Assembly: GCA_905197585.1 (NCBI GenBank)
Contig: CAJJZO010000035.1
Span: forward strand, 1 to 12,809
DNA from: an uncultured Collinsella sp.
GTDB taxonomy: Bacteria > Actinomycetota > Coriobacteriia > Coriobacteriales > Coriobacteriaceae
DNA length: 12,809 bases
Direction: 5' to 3'
The stretch's first letter is position 1. Every line of letters starts with the position of its first letter. Shown piece after piece: positions 4,596 to 12,462 of this stretch. The notes under the pieces are model-generated. The model was not told the DNA's origin and ran no database searches. It saw nothing but the letters and a program-made list of their open reading frames with translations. A program made the position numbers and the translations under genes.

Positions 4596-7373
4596 TTACT
4601 TCTTCCCGAATTTAATCTTGATGGCGCGCTTGAGCGCGTACTTGCCCAGGCTTGGAAGCTTTTGCTCGTATTTGACCATCGTGGAGCACTCGGGGCGGTC
4701 GCGATCCAGATGGATGGCGTCGAACGCGCACTTGGTGGTGCACAGGCCGCAGCCGATGCACTTGTTGGGGTCGACGATCGAGGCGCCGCAGCCCAGGCAG
4801 CGGGCGGTCTCGGCGCGCACCTGCTCCTCGGTAAAGGTCTCAACATACTCGCTAAACGGCGCAGCCTTCTCGCGTTCGCGGTCCACATGCGCAACCTCGC
4901 GGCTCGCGTTGTCGTAGCTCTCGATCACGACATCGTCGCGGTCGAGCGCGGTGTAGCGGCGCTGGTTGCGGCCGATGGTGAGCGTGGAGCCCGGCTGCAC
5001 AAAGCGATGGATGGACACGGCAGCCTCGTGGCCGGCGGCAATGGCATCGATGGCAAAGCTGGGGCCGGTGTAGACGTCGCCGCCCACAAAGATGTCGGGT
5101 TCGGCGGTCTGGTAAGTCTGGGGATCGGCCCGGGCGCCCTGGCCGCGGCCGAGCTCCACCTTGGAGCCAGCCAGCAGGTCGCCCCACACAATGGACTGGC
5201 CAATCGACATGACGACACGGTCGGCATCGACACGGCGCAGATCGTTCTCGTCGTACTCGGGCGCAAAACGGCCCTCGTCGTCAAAGGCACGCGTGCAGCG
5301 CTTGAAGGTGATACCGCACACACGACCGGCCTCGTCCAGGTGAATCTCCTTGGGGCCCCAGCCGCAGCTGATGTGAGCGCCGTCCTCAACGGCCTCGCGA
5401 CGCTCCTCCTCGCTGGCGGGCATCTGAGCCTCGCTCTCCAGGCAGAACATCTCAACGTGCTCGGAACCCAGACGGCAGGCGTTGCGGGCAACGTCGATGG
5501 CCACGTTGCCGCCACCCACCACAATGGTGCGGCCGGACAGGGTATCGATCTTGCCGCTGTTAACCTCGCGAAGGAAGTCGACGGCCACGGTCACGTCCTC
5601 GGCATCCTCACCCGGAATGCCGGCAAGGCGGCCGCCCTGGCAGCCAATGGCAACGTAGAAGGCCTTGAAGCCCTGCGCGCGCAGCTCGTCGAGCGTCACG
5701 TCTCGACCGACTTCCACGCCATAGCGGAACTCGGCACCCATCAGGCGAATGACCTCGACCTCGGCCTCAATGACGTCCTTCTGCAGCTTAAAGCTGGGAA
5801 TGCCGTAGGTGAGCATGCCGCCCGGGCGCTCGGTTTTCTCGAACACGACGGGCTTGTAGCCCTTCTCGGCAAGATAGAAAGCACAGGACAGGCCAGCCGG
5901 GCCGGCACCGATGATGGCAATCTTCTGATCGAAGCCGCCAGCGCGCGTCGGGGTCACCACAGGTGGGACATAGCGGGTCGCGGCGTCCAGATCGCGCTGG
6001 GCGATAAACTTCTTGACCTCGTCGATAGCCACGGCGGCGTCCACACGGCCGCGGGTACAGGCATCCTCGCAGCGGCGGTTGCACACACGGCCGCAGATAG
6101 CGGGCAGCGGGTTCTCGCGCTTAATGAGTGCTAGGGCCTCGTCATAGCGACCCTGAGCCGCGAGCTTCAAATAGCCCTGAACGGCAACGTGCGCGGGGCA
6201 GGCCGTCTTGCAGGGAGCGGTGCCGGACTCATGCGTCTCGATGCGGTTGTCGTTGCGGTAGTTGGGCGACCACTTGGTGTGGTCCCACTTGGTGGCGTCG
6301 GGCAGCTCCTGGCGCGGATACTCGGGCACCCGCCCGCCGGCCTTTTTGCTGCAGAGCTTCTGGCCGAGCTTGGCGGCGCCGGCCGGGCACACCTCAACGC
6401 AGCGACCGCAGGCCACGCACTTGTCCTTCTCGACCTTGGCGACATAGGCCGAGCGCGACAGGTTGGGCGTGTTGAACAACTGAGAGGTGCGCAGGGCGTA
6501 GCACACGTTGACGTTGCAGTTGCAGATAGCGAAGATCTTGTTCTCGCCGTCGATGTTGGTGATCTGGTGCACAAAGCCGTTGTCCTCGGCCTGGCGCAGG
6601 ATGTCGTAAACCTCGTCGCGCGTCACGTAATGGCCGCGGTCGGTCTCGACCACGTAGTCGGCCATATCGCCCACGGCGATGCACCAATCGGCCGGGTCGT
6701 CGGCGCAGCCCTCACCCATCACGCGACGGCTCGCGCGGCAGCTGCAGGTGCTAGCGGCATATTTGCCATCGTATTTGTCGAGCCAATGCTCGATATGCTC
6801 GATCGGCACCGACGTGCTCGCGGCATCGATAGCCTTCTCGACCGGAATGACATGCATGCCGATGCCGGCACCACCGGGCGGCACCATCGGCGTGGCGCGG
6901 GACAGCGGGCCCTTGGACGCCTGCTCAAAGAACTTGGCATAGACCGGGTGCTCCTCGAGCTGGCTCACGCGCATGTTGAGAAACTCAGCGGAACCCGGCA
7001 CCAGCATGGGCAGCACCCACTGCTTGGCGCGCTCGGGGTTTTCCCAGTTGTACTCGAGCAGGCCCGTGTAGCTCATATCGTCGAGCATCTTCTCGATATC
7101 GGCTTCGGGCATGCCGGTGAGCTTGACCATCTCGGGCAGCGTATAGGGACGGCGCATCTTCATCTTGCAGAGCACTTCGGCCTGCTCGTCGGTCGCGGCC
7201 TCGGCAAACGACCAGTACTCGTAGCCCAGCAGCTCGTCGCGGTGCAGCAGGCGGTTGGTGCAGTGCTCGCACAGTTTGACGATGGCCTCGCGCGGATGCT
7301 CCGGCAGCGGCGGTACAAACTCTGCGCCGATATCGGGCTCGGTGTAGCTAATCCCCGGTCCGTTGAGAATCAT
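4596..7373 (-). CDS. Multi-cluster Fe-S / FAD-dependent NAD(P)H oxidoreductase (GltD-like)
   Basis: This large cytosolic redox protein has 925 residues. The N-terminal third (about 1-310) has a CEHC pair (35/38), a helical region resembling a winged helix, CSCR (210-213) with Cys223 and Cys231, and ICNCNVNVC (Cys284/286/291). A ferredoxin motif CVACGRCVEVCP follows (Cys319/322/325/329). The middle is the glutamate-synthase small-subunit type: Cys388/392 and Cys427/431/435/439, FAD motif IAIIGAGPAG (485-494), FEKTERPGGML, the NAD(P) site VVGGGNVAIDVAR (618-630), and the closing FAD motif IFVGGDVYTG (761-770). The C-terminus has two more groups, CLGC (859/862) and CIGCGLCTTKC (872/875/878/882). 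Proteins of this architecture move electrons between NAD(P)H, flavin and Fe-S partners in anaerobes; the substrate is unknown. I chose ATG 7371-7373 (MILNGPG), with GAAGGGA 7 bases upstream. The frame runs open 62 codons further, but that part lies in the operator region. It is divergent from the TetR gene. Confidence 0.88.
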   Translation of the reverse strand: MILNGPGISYTEPDIGAEFVPPLPEHPREAIVKLCEHCTNRLLHRDELLGYEYWSFAEAATDEQAEVLCKMKMRRPYTLPEMVKLTGMPEADIEKMLDDMSYTGLLEYNWENPERAKQWVLPMLVPGSAEFLNMRVSQLEEHPVYAKFFEQASKGPLSRATPMVPPGGAGIGMHVIPVEKAIDAASTSVPIEHIEHWLDKYDGKYAASTCSCRASRRVMGEGCADDPADWCIAVGDMADYVVETDRGHYVTRDEVYDILRQAEDNGFVHQITNIDGENKIFAICNCNVNVCYALRTSQLFNTPNLSRSAYVAKVEKDKCVACGRCVEVCPAGAAKLGQKLCSKKAGGRVPEYPRQELPDATKWDHTKWSPNYRNDNRIETHESGTAPCKTACPAHVAVQGYLKLAAQGRYDEALALIKRENPLPAICGRVCNRRCEDACTRGRVDAAVAIDEVKKFIAQRDLDAATRYVPPVVTPTRAGGFDQKIAIIGAGPAGLSCAFYLAEKGYKPVVFEKTERPGGMLTYGIPSFKLQKDVIEAEVEVIRLMGAEFRYGVEVGRDVTLDELRAQGFKAFYVAIGCQGGRLAGIPGEDAEDVTVAVDFLREVNSGKIDTLSGRTIVVGGGNVAIDVARNACRLGSEHVEMFCLESEAQMPASEEERREAVEDGAHISCGWGPKEIHLDEAGRVCGITFKRCTRAFDDEGRFAPEYDENDLRRVDADRVVMSIGQSIVWGDLLAGSKVELGRGQGARADPQTYQTAEPDIFVGGDVYTGPSFAIDAIAAGHEAAVSIHRFVQPGSTLTIGRNQRRYTALDRDDVVIESYDNASREVAHVDREREKAAPFSEYVETFTEEQVRAETARCLGCGASIVDPNKCIGCGLCTTKCAFDAIHLDRDRPECSTMVKYEQKLPSLGKYALKRAIKIKFGKK

Positions 7374-7434
7374 GGTTGTCCCTTCTCTTGCCACAGCCCG
7401 GCGAGACCGCGGCACCCCTCTTTTTTGCAGGCCG

Positions 7435-7450
7435 GGCATGCCCCCATGCC
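7435..7450 (-). promoter_or_regulatory. Small hairpin in the reductase leader
   Basis: GGCATG (7435-7440) and CATGCC (7445-7450) flank CCCC, giving a 6-base GC-rich stem in the probable 5' leader of the reductase mRNA. It is followed on the minus strand by a purine-rich AAAAAAGAGGGG stretch. No full riboswitch fold is recognised. Confidence 0.3.
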
Positions 7451-7466
7451 GTTCACCCGCCATTAG

Positions 7467-7481
7467 TTGACATTGTGTCAA
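7467..7481. promoter_or_regulatory. Operator 1 of the TetR/reductase control region
   Basis: TTGACATTGTGTCAA is an inverted repeat, TTGACA-TTG-TGTCAA, with perfect 6-base arms. Its outer parts (TTGAC...GTCAA) are shared exactly with a second site 23 bases away. It lies between the divergent start codons, where TetR-family proteins normally bind. Confidence 0.7.
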
Positions 7482-7483
7482 AA

Positions 7484-7514
7484 ATAGTATTGACGAACCG
7501 TCAACAATATTCAA
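7484..7514 (-). promoter_or_regulatory. Possible reductase promoter
   Basis: On the minus strand TACTAT (7484-7489) could be a -10 box, with TTGAAT (7509-7514) as a -35 at a long 19-base spacing. The two operators would then overlap its spacer and start site, fitting repression. The spacing is not ideal and the call is tentative. Confidence 0.3.
7490..7504. promoter_or_regulatory. Operator 2 of the TetR/reductase control region
   Basis: TTGACGAACCGTCAA is an inverted repeat, TTGACG-AAC-CGTCAA, with perfect 6-base arms and the same length and half-sites as operator 1. The centres are 23 bases apart, about two helical turns, so two dimers could sit on nearly the same face. A degenerate third copy may lie at 7521-7535 (complement CTGACCGTTCGCCTA). 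Confidence 0.7.
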
Positions 7515-7562
7515 GACTGTTAGGCGAACGGTCAGGCAAAAGAGGATGAAAGGCGGCAAAAC

Positions 7563-8225
7563 ATGAGCAACAACACAGCAGATACCTCTGTGGTCGATGC
7601 CGTCCCCGCATCCGATAGCGCGGCAAAGCGCTTGACGGGCGACGAACGCCGTCGCGAGATCCTCGCCGCCGTGCGCACCGTGAGCTCTGAGCTAGGCGTG
7701 TCGCATCTATCCGTCTCGGCCGTGACCAAGCGAGCCGGCTGCACGCGCTCATTGTTCTACCACTACTTTGCCGACATGGACGCCGCTGTCACCGCCGTCA
7801 TGGACGAGGCGATCGACGGTTTTATCTCCGAGCTCGAGCAGTGGAATGCCAACCGCACCGTCGGTGATATCGAGGGCGCACTCGACACCGTCGCCCCGCT
7901 CTTTAAGCGCCTGGTCGTCAGCGGCCACGAGCTGCCGAGTACGCTCACCTCAAGCAGCGGCGCGCTCTACGGCGGCTTTTTGCACAACGTGGTCCAGCGT
8001 GTGGCGCAGTATATCTGCGACACCACCGTGGTGGATTTTGCCGCCCATCATGAGCTACGCATCGACCATGTCTACGAGACGTTCTACACCCTCATCATGG
8101 GGTTGTTGATGTATATCCGCACGCACCCCGATGTGCCCGACGAGACGGTCAAGGAAATCATCGCCTCGACACTCCACATCGAGGGCTATACCGCCAAGTA
8201 TCCGGAGCGCAAGCCCCAGAACTGA
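7563..8225 (+). CDS. TetR/AcrR-family transcriptional regulator
   Basis: This 220-residue DNA-binding protein has an N-terminal arm of about 25 residues, then the TetR helix-turn-helix. RREILAAVRTVSSELGVSHLSVSAVTKRAGCTRSLFYHYF (about 30-69) has the family signature, with the recognition helix around GCTRSLFYHYF. The rest (about 80-215) is a helical ligand/dimer domain without a recognisable specificity. The ATG at 7563 has AAAGG 9 bases upstream. The gene is divergent from the large reductase and 63 bases upstream of a membrane protein gene in the same direction. The two TTGAC-N5-GTCAA palindromes in the shared gap are the obvious operators. It most likely represses itself and one or both neighbours until a ligand binds; the ligand is unknown. 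The C-terminal half is too divergent to assign a subfamily. Confidence 0.92.
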   Translation: MSNNTADTSVVDAVPASDSAAKRLTGDERRREILAAVRTVSSELGVSHLSVSAVTKRAGCTRSLFYHYFADMDAAVTAVMDEAIDGFISELEQWNANRTVGDIEGALDTVAPLFKRLVVSGHELPSTLTSSSGALYGGFLHNVVQRVAQYICDTTVVDFAAHHELRIDHVYETFYTLIMGLLMYIRTHPDVPDETVKEIIASTLHIEGYTAKYPERKPQN

Positions 8226-8242
8226 CGACATTTGGCCAAACT

Positions 8243-8270
8243 GCCCGCGATCAGAAGAGGGGCCGCGGGC
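8243..8270 (+). promoter_or_regulatory. Hairpin between the TetR gene and the membrane protein gene
   Basis: GCCCGCG (8243-8249) pairs with CGCGGGC (8264-8270) around a 14-base loop. It ends shortly before the ribosome binding site AAAGGAG of the next gene and has no U-tract. It may tune the relative expression of the two genes or mark an mRNA processing point. Confidence 0.35.
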
Positions 8271-8288
8271 GTGTGAAAGGAGAGCAGC

Positions 8289-9296
8289 ATGCTGTTCGAT
8301 GTTTGGGGTAGCGATACCCTTATCCACTGGGCCGGCTGGGCCATGGTCTTTATTGGCCTGATCGTGCTCAACGAGGTCGGCCGCCGCACCAAGCTGGGCG
8401 CGGCAATCATCTTTGGCGTGGCTCCGCTGGCCATGACCATCTACTGCGTCGCCATCGCCATCGGCGTCTCGCAGGGTGCCGAGTGGGCGCTCACCAACCC
8501 CACCCATGTGTACCAGAACAGCTGGTTCCACTACGCCAAGGTATACGCGGCGCTGGCCGGTTGCTGGGGCTTCATTGCCATTAAGTACCAGTGGGGCAAG
8601 ATTGGCAAGGCGCATTGGTTCCGCGCATGGCCGTTTGTGATCGTCGCCATCAACATCATGATCGCCGTCGTGTCCGACTTTGAGAGCGCCTATCACTTCT
8701 TTGTCCTGGGCGAGTCCACCTGGGTCACCTCCGAAGGTGCTACGCAGCTGGCCGGCTGGAACAACGTGTTCAACGGCATCGCCGGTATTATCAACATCTT
8801 CTGCATGACCGGTTGGTGGAGCGTCTACGCCTCCGAGGATCAGACCGACATGCTGTGGCCCGATATGACCTGGGTCTACATCATCGCCTACGATATCTGG
8901 AACTTCTGCTACACCTACAACTGCCTGCCCACCCACTCCTGGTTCTGCGGCTTTGCGCTGCTTCTGGCGCCCACCGTCGCCGCCTTTATCTGGAACAAGG
9001 GCGGCTGGATCCAGAACCGCGCCTTTACGCTGGCCATTTGGTGCATGTTTGCCCAGGTGTTCCCGTACTTCCAGGAGGAGTCCATCTTTGTGACCCACTC
9101 CACGCTCGACCCCGGCGCCGCTACCGCGGTCTCGATCGCCGCTCTGGTCGCCAACGTCGCCGCGATCATCTACATCGCCTACCGCGCCAAGAAGCTCGGC
9201 CGCAATCCCTACAAGCAGGATGTCTTTGAGGGCACCAGCGATTGGGAGAAGGCTACCGCTCGCCGCGCCAAGGTGGATTACGCGCACGCCGAGTAA
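8289..9296 (+). CDS. Trp-rich polytopic membrane protein, probably DUF5692 family
   Basis: This 335-residue membrane protein has about nine hydrophobic segments, roughly at 11-29, 37-60, 79-100, 111-129, 158-179, 194-213, 217-235, 243-261 and 278-299. A charged tail of about 35 residues follows. It holds 21 tryptophans (over 6 percent), many at membrane borders, and the conserved-looking stretches LNEVGRRTKLGAAIIFG, SWFHYAKVYAALAGCWGFIAIKY and DIWNFCYTYNCLPTHSWFCG. The general pattern fits DUF5692, a membrane family I recall from gut Coriobacteria and Firmicutes, with no known function; this assignment is from memory. The ATG at 8289 has AAAGGAG 6-7 bases upstream. It follows the TetR gene by 63 bases in the same direction and ends before a strong terminator, so the two form an operon. 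Co-regulation with the divergent reductase suggests a transporter, sensor or membrane redox partner. No heme-binding pattern is evident. Confidence 0.75.
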   Translation: MLFDVWGSDTLIHWAGWAMVFIGLIVLNEVGRRTKLGAAIIFGVAPLAMTIYCVAIAIGVSQGAEWALTNPTHVYQNSWFHYAKVYAALAGCWGFIAIKYQWGKIGKAHWFRAWPFVIVAINIMIAVVSDFESAYHFFVLGESTWVTSEGATQLAGWNNVFNGIAGIINIFCMTGWWSVYASEDQTDMLWPDMTWVYIIAYDIWNFCYTYNCLPTHSWFCGFALLLAPTVAAFIWNKGGWIQNRAFTLAIWCMFAQVFPYFQEESIFVTHSTLDPGAATAVSIAALVANVAAIIYIAYRAKKLGRNPYKQDVFEGTSDWEKATARRAKVDYAHAE

Positions 9297-9363
9297 CGTG
9301 TTGGTCGCTGTTGGCAGTTGGGCATAGGCCCGCCCGTCAGGATTTTCATCCAATGTCTCGCAG

Positions 9364-9403
9364 AGCCCCCGGAAAGCGTTTCGCTCGCTTTTCGGGGGCT
9401 TTT
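9364..9403 (+). terminator. Rho-independent terminator of the TetR/membrane protein operon
   Basis: AGCCCCCGGAAAGCG (9364-9378) pairs with CGCTTTTCGGGGGCT (9386-9400), a 15-base stem with one G-U, around a 7-base loop. TTTT follows. It lies 68 bases after the membrane protein stop and cleanly closes the operon. Confidence 0.9.
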
Positions 9404-9532
9404 GTCGTTGCGTCTCTATTCATCTATTCAAAAACATACGCATATATAAAATCGGATTTCAAATCATGCGGCGGCTCTATGGGGTCCCGTTTTTGGGTAC
9501 AGTGTTGTCCCGATATTGAGCTTGGGGGATAT

Positions 9533-11029
9533 ATGAAAGATGAGACGATGGGCCAAGAGGATGCGGCCCAAGATGCAGAAGCTTGCGCTGAGGCCTTGGA
9601 GAGCTTAGACCGGATTTCACTCGATGAGATTGCGTTTGACGATTCGGGCGTTGATGTGCAGGATGAGTCGGAAGCCGAGGCGCAGTCCGATGATCAGGAC
9701 GCAGACGACGTTGAGCCTGCCGAAGATGAGGCAGATCATGAAGACACCGAATGCGAGGCCGACGACCAGCCCGAATCCGACACGAGCGAGGAAACCATCT
9801 TGCTCGACAGCTTGCCGGCCGAAGATTCGCTGACCCGCGAGCTTCCCGGCCTGGGCTCTGCGCCTGCCGTGGACGAGACCATCGCCATGGGCGATATCCC
9901 CCTACCGTCCGTTCCCTCAGCACGCGAGGCCGAGGTTCGCCATCGCAAGATGTCGCCCAAGCGCCGCAATCTGATGGTCGCCGGTGTCGTGGCCGTCGCG
10001 CTCGTCGCCGGCGGCGCAGGCTATGCCGCCTGGAACGGATATCAGCAAGAGCAGGCTGCCGCTGTCGCCGCCAATGCCCACACGATGATGTCAGTGCAGA
10101 TTGGCGTGCATGCCGCGGGCCTCGACTGTTCTACCGGCTCCAAGATTCCCGTACAGGTGAGTGGTCAGGACGCTGATGGCTCCTCCGTGAGCGAAACGCT
10201 CTATGTTGACGAGCACGGCCGCGGCATCAAACTGCTGCCTGGCGATTACACGCTCTCCATCGCTGCCTCCCCCATCGCGGCCGACGGCACCATCTATACC
10301 GTCCCAACCACCAAGACGCAGGTCACCGTTAAGAGCGATGGGCAGGATTTAAGTGCCCAGGCCACCTTTAAGCTCAAGGTGCCTTCGGCCGACACGGTGA
10401 CTGACGACCAGATCGATGCCGCCGCCAAGTATGCCGAGGAGGGCGGTGCGAGCTCCGCCGCGGCTGCCAAAGTGCTCCAGCAGGCAGCAACCGCGCGGCG
10501 CGACGCCGCCGTCAATGCCGTGAGCGCGCAAAAGGCACAGGCGTCCCGTGATGCTGACGCTCGCCACAAGGCAACCGACCTCTACCAGCTCGATATTCCC
10601 GTCGAGTGGTACGGCAAGGTCGCAACTTGGCAAAACGGAAGCACGCTATGCATCTATCTGGGCGACGACGCCAATACGCCGCTCGTGACGCTCGTCGCCG
10701 TGCGCGATGGCGAGACCTTTACGCCCGATGACGGCGATACGGTTTTGGGCACGGTCAGCCTGGGCAACGGTTATACCGTCTATGCCAGCGGCCCCGTCTA
10801 TCCGTACGTGGTGCCCCAGACTATCAACGGGCGCACCCAGAATCCCGTGTCGACCTACCCCATGGACACGGCCATTGAGCTTGTCGAGCTTACGACCGGC
10901 AACCGCTATACGTATAGTCAGATCAAGAACGACCTGGTAGGTAAAGACGGCAAGGCCGATGGTGCCACTAAGCTCGAAACCGACTACCTCGCGCAGATCC
11001 TACTGCCGAGTATCAAAGCCCAGGACTAG
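9533..11029 (+). CDS. Hypothetical single-pass membrane protein with acidic N-terminal region
   Basis: I do not recognise this 498-residue protein. Residues 1-135 are low in complexity and strongly acidic (for example EDEADHEDTECEADDQPESD). A basic patch HRKMSPKRRN (137-146) then precedes one membrane helix, LMVAGVVAVALVAGGAGYAAW (147-167), so by the positive-inside rule the acidic part is cytosolic and residues 170-498 are outside. The outer part has a beta-rich, carboxypeptidase-like domain (about 185-283; LYVDEHGRGIKLLPGDYTLSI), an Ala-rich helix that may form a coiled coil (about 292-348), and a second beta-rich domain (about 350-465). The ATG at 9533-9535 has GGGGGA 3-4 bases upstream. 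The frame is open further up, but that part crosses the preceding terminator. It is a single gene between a terminator and a convergent neighbour. Similar acidic-tail, one-helix, outer-domain proteins in Actinobacteria are often cell-envelope proteins, but that is inference. Confidence 0.8.
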   Translation: MKDETMGQEDAAQDAEACAEALESLDRISLDEIAFDDSGVDVQDESEAEAQSDDQDADDVEPAEDEADHEDTECEADDQPESDTSEETILLDSLPAEDSLTRELPGLGSAPAVDETIAMGDIPLPSVPSAREAEVRHRKMSPKRRNLMVAGVVAVALVAGGAGYAAWNGYQQEQAAAVAANAHTMMSVQIGVHAAGLDCSTGSKIPVQVSGQDADGSSVSETLYVDEHGRGIKLLPGDYTLSIAASPIAADGTIYTVPTTKTQVTVKSDGQDLSAQATFKLKVPSADTVTDDQIDAAAKYAEEGGASSAAAAKVLQQAATARRDAAVNAVSAQKAQASRDADARHKATDLYQLDIPVEWYGKVATWQNGSTLCIYLGDDANTPLVTLVAVRDGETFTPDDGDTVLGTVSLGNGYTVYASGPVYPYVVPQTINGRTQNPVSTYPMDTAIELVELTTGNRYTYSQIKNDLVGKDGKADGATKLETDYLAQILLPSIKAQD

Positions 11030-11102
11030 CCGGGCGCAGCAAGGTGCTCCCCAACCGCGATGAAGGAGCCAGGAGGTCCTAACCCCACAGGTCCATAGAT
11101 GA

Positions 11103-12455
11103 TCAGGCAAGAAGCCACTTCCATGCGGGCATAGCGTGTACCACACCGTGCTCGCATGGAATATCGGTCTGTTCATCCATGGTAACGATTGCCGACTCGC
11201 CAAGATCGAACTGGGCCATCGAGGCATCAAGCGCGGCAATTTCGCGCTCGCGCGTTTTCTCACGTGCCATATCCGCACTCACCTGAATCAGGCTATAAGC
11301 CCGCATGAGAAGCGCGTCCCCAGCCACAAAGTCCACCTCATGGCTTTTGCTCTTCTCTTTGATTAGCAGGCGGCAGACCGAGCCGGTCCTCACCGCGGGA
11401 GTCCTTCTCCTTAGCGCATTGAACACTGCGGTCTCGAGCCTCTGGCCCTGGTCCAATGCCGATGCGGGAGAGAATGCTCCAAACATCGCAGGGTCGACAG
11501 CGTAGACCTTAGACGCAGACCGCATGTTATTTGCCAGTGAACGCGTAAACTCCGGCACAGAAAATAACAGGTAGGCGTCCTCATAATACTCAAGTAAATC
11601 GCTGAGCGAATTACGACTGACGGGTATCTGTCTGCTCTTGAACTCGTTGTACACTTTGTTCACTGACAGCTCTCGTCCCGAAGACGCCATACACCGCGTC
11701 AAGAACAGCGATGCCAGGCGAGGGTTCTTGACGTCGTACCGTTCAACGACGTCCATGGCGACCGTTCGCGAAGCATATTCCTGTAGCAGCTGAATCGCGT
11801 CTGCAGGCGTCTGCTCAAGTGTCGCGATGAATCCCCCTCGTTCAAGATACCCGATCAGATGATGTCGAAGCAGCGCTGCATCGCTCGGGGAAAAGGTCGC
11901 ATCTGGCTCGAAAACGTTCCCCGTCTTATATCGAACGTATTCCGAAAAACTCAACGGAAAAAGCTCCCGTATAAGAGAACGACCCCTGAACTCGCTCTTA
12001 AGCTCTGAGGACAGCATCTTAGAAGAAGATCCCGTCACATAGACGGTCGCTTTCTCCGTATCGACTACACGACGCAGAAACGCACCCCATTCGGGAATTT
12101 CTTGGATCTCGTCAAAGAAAATGTAAGCGCCCTCGATTCGAGCAACAGGATACAGCGCATAGAACGTGTCGAGCACGTCCGCCAGCAGCGATGGCTCATA
12201 CGGGCGCAAGCGCTCATCCTCAAAATTGAAGTAAAGCATCCGGTCAAGCTTGACGCCCCGGCACTGAAGCCGCCGCATCTCCTGATACAGGCGATACGTC
12301 TTTCCACAACGGCGGGCCCCCACAATCACATTTACGATGTTGTCGCGCTTTGGCTCCTGTGGGTTTCCTAGATCAAGGTCTCGCTCAAAGACCTGCGGAA
12401 CCCCCTGCTGTTCAAAGTCCTTTATTTTCTGGGCGATCAAGTCGTTGAATGCCAT
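11103..12455 (-). CDS. AAA ATPase with DUF4143-type C-terminal domain
   Basis: This 450-residue cytosolic ATPase of the AAA_14/DUF4143 type is common in gut bacteria and of uncertain role. Walker A is GARRCGKT (46-53), Walker B is YIFFDEIQ (111-118), and VYVTGSSSKML (138-148) is the sensor-1 region. FRGRSLIRELFPLSFSEY (156-173) follows as usual. The middle holds a small helical, probably DNA-binding-like, section (about 262-296). The C-terminus has Glu341, HEVDF (Glu373/Asp375) and LIQVS (Gln391), an arrangement reminiscent of the PD-(D/E)XK nuclease fold. The ATG at 12453-12455 has GGAG 6 bases upstream. The gene reads as lower in GC than its neighbours and is flanked by AT-rich palindromes, which hints at acquisition by transfer. 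It is convergent with the preceding gene across 73 bases without a clear terminator. Links of the family to defence or toxin-antitoxin roles are suggested but unproven. Confidence 0.9.
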   Translation of the reverse strand: MAFNDLIAQKIKDFEQQGVPQVFERDLDLGNPQEPKRDNIVNVIVGARRCGKTYRLYQEMRRLQCRGVKLDRMLYFNFEDERLRPYEPSLLADVLDTFYALYPVARIEGAYIFFDEIQEIPEWGAFLRRVVDTEKATVYVTGSSSKMLSSELKSEFRGRSLIRELFPLSFSEYVRYKTGNVFEPDATFSPSDAALLRHHLIGYLERGGFIATLEQTPADAIQLLQEYASRTVAMDVVERYDVKNPRLASLFLTRCMASSGRELSVNKVYNEFKSRQIPVSRNSLSDLLEYYEDAYLLFSVPEFTRSLANNMRSASKVYAVDPAMFGAFSPASALDQGQRLETAVFNALRRRTPAVRTGSVCRLLIKEKSKSHEVDFVAGDALLMRAYSLIQVSADMAREKTREREIAALDASMAQFDLGESAIVTMDEQTDIPCEHGVVHAMPAWKWLLA

Positions 12456-12462
12456 GATTCTC

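Noticed and set aside
4491..7466. Long plus-strand frames opposite the reductase
   Set aside because: The minus-strand protein has complete Fe-S, FAD and NAD(P) motifs throughout; the plus-strand products resemble nothing and are GC-driven.
7374..7559. N-terminal extension of the reductase by 62 codons
   Set aside because: It would translate the operator region, including both palindromes. The ATG at 7373 has its own ribosome binding site and a sensible protein start.
8055..9353. 432-codon minus-strand frame opposite the membrane protein
   Set aside because: The opposite frame encodes a well-formed polytopic protein with a good ribosome binding site; this one is a shadow.
9242..9532. 97-codon N-terminal extension of the acidic membrane protein
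   Set aside because: It overlaps the end of the upstream gene and the terminator at 9364-9403; the ATG at 9533 after GGGGGA is better.
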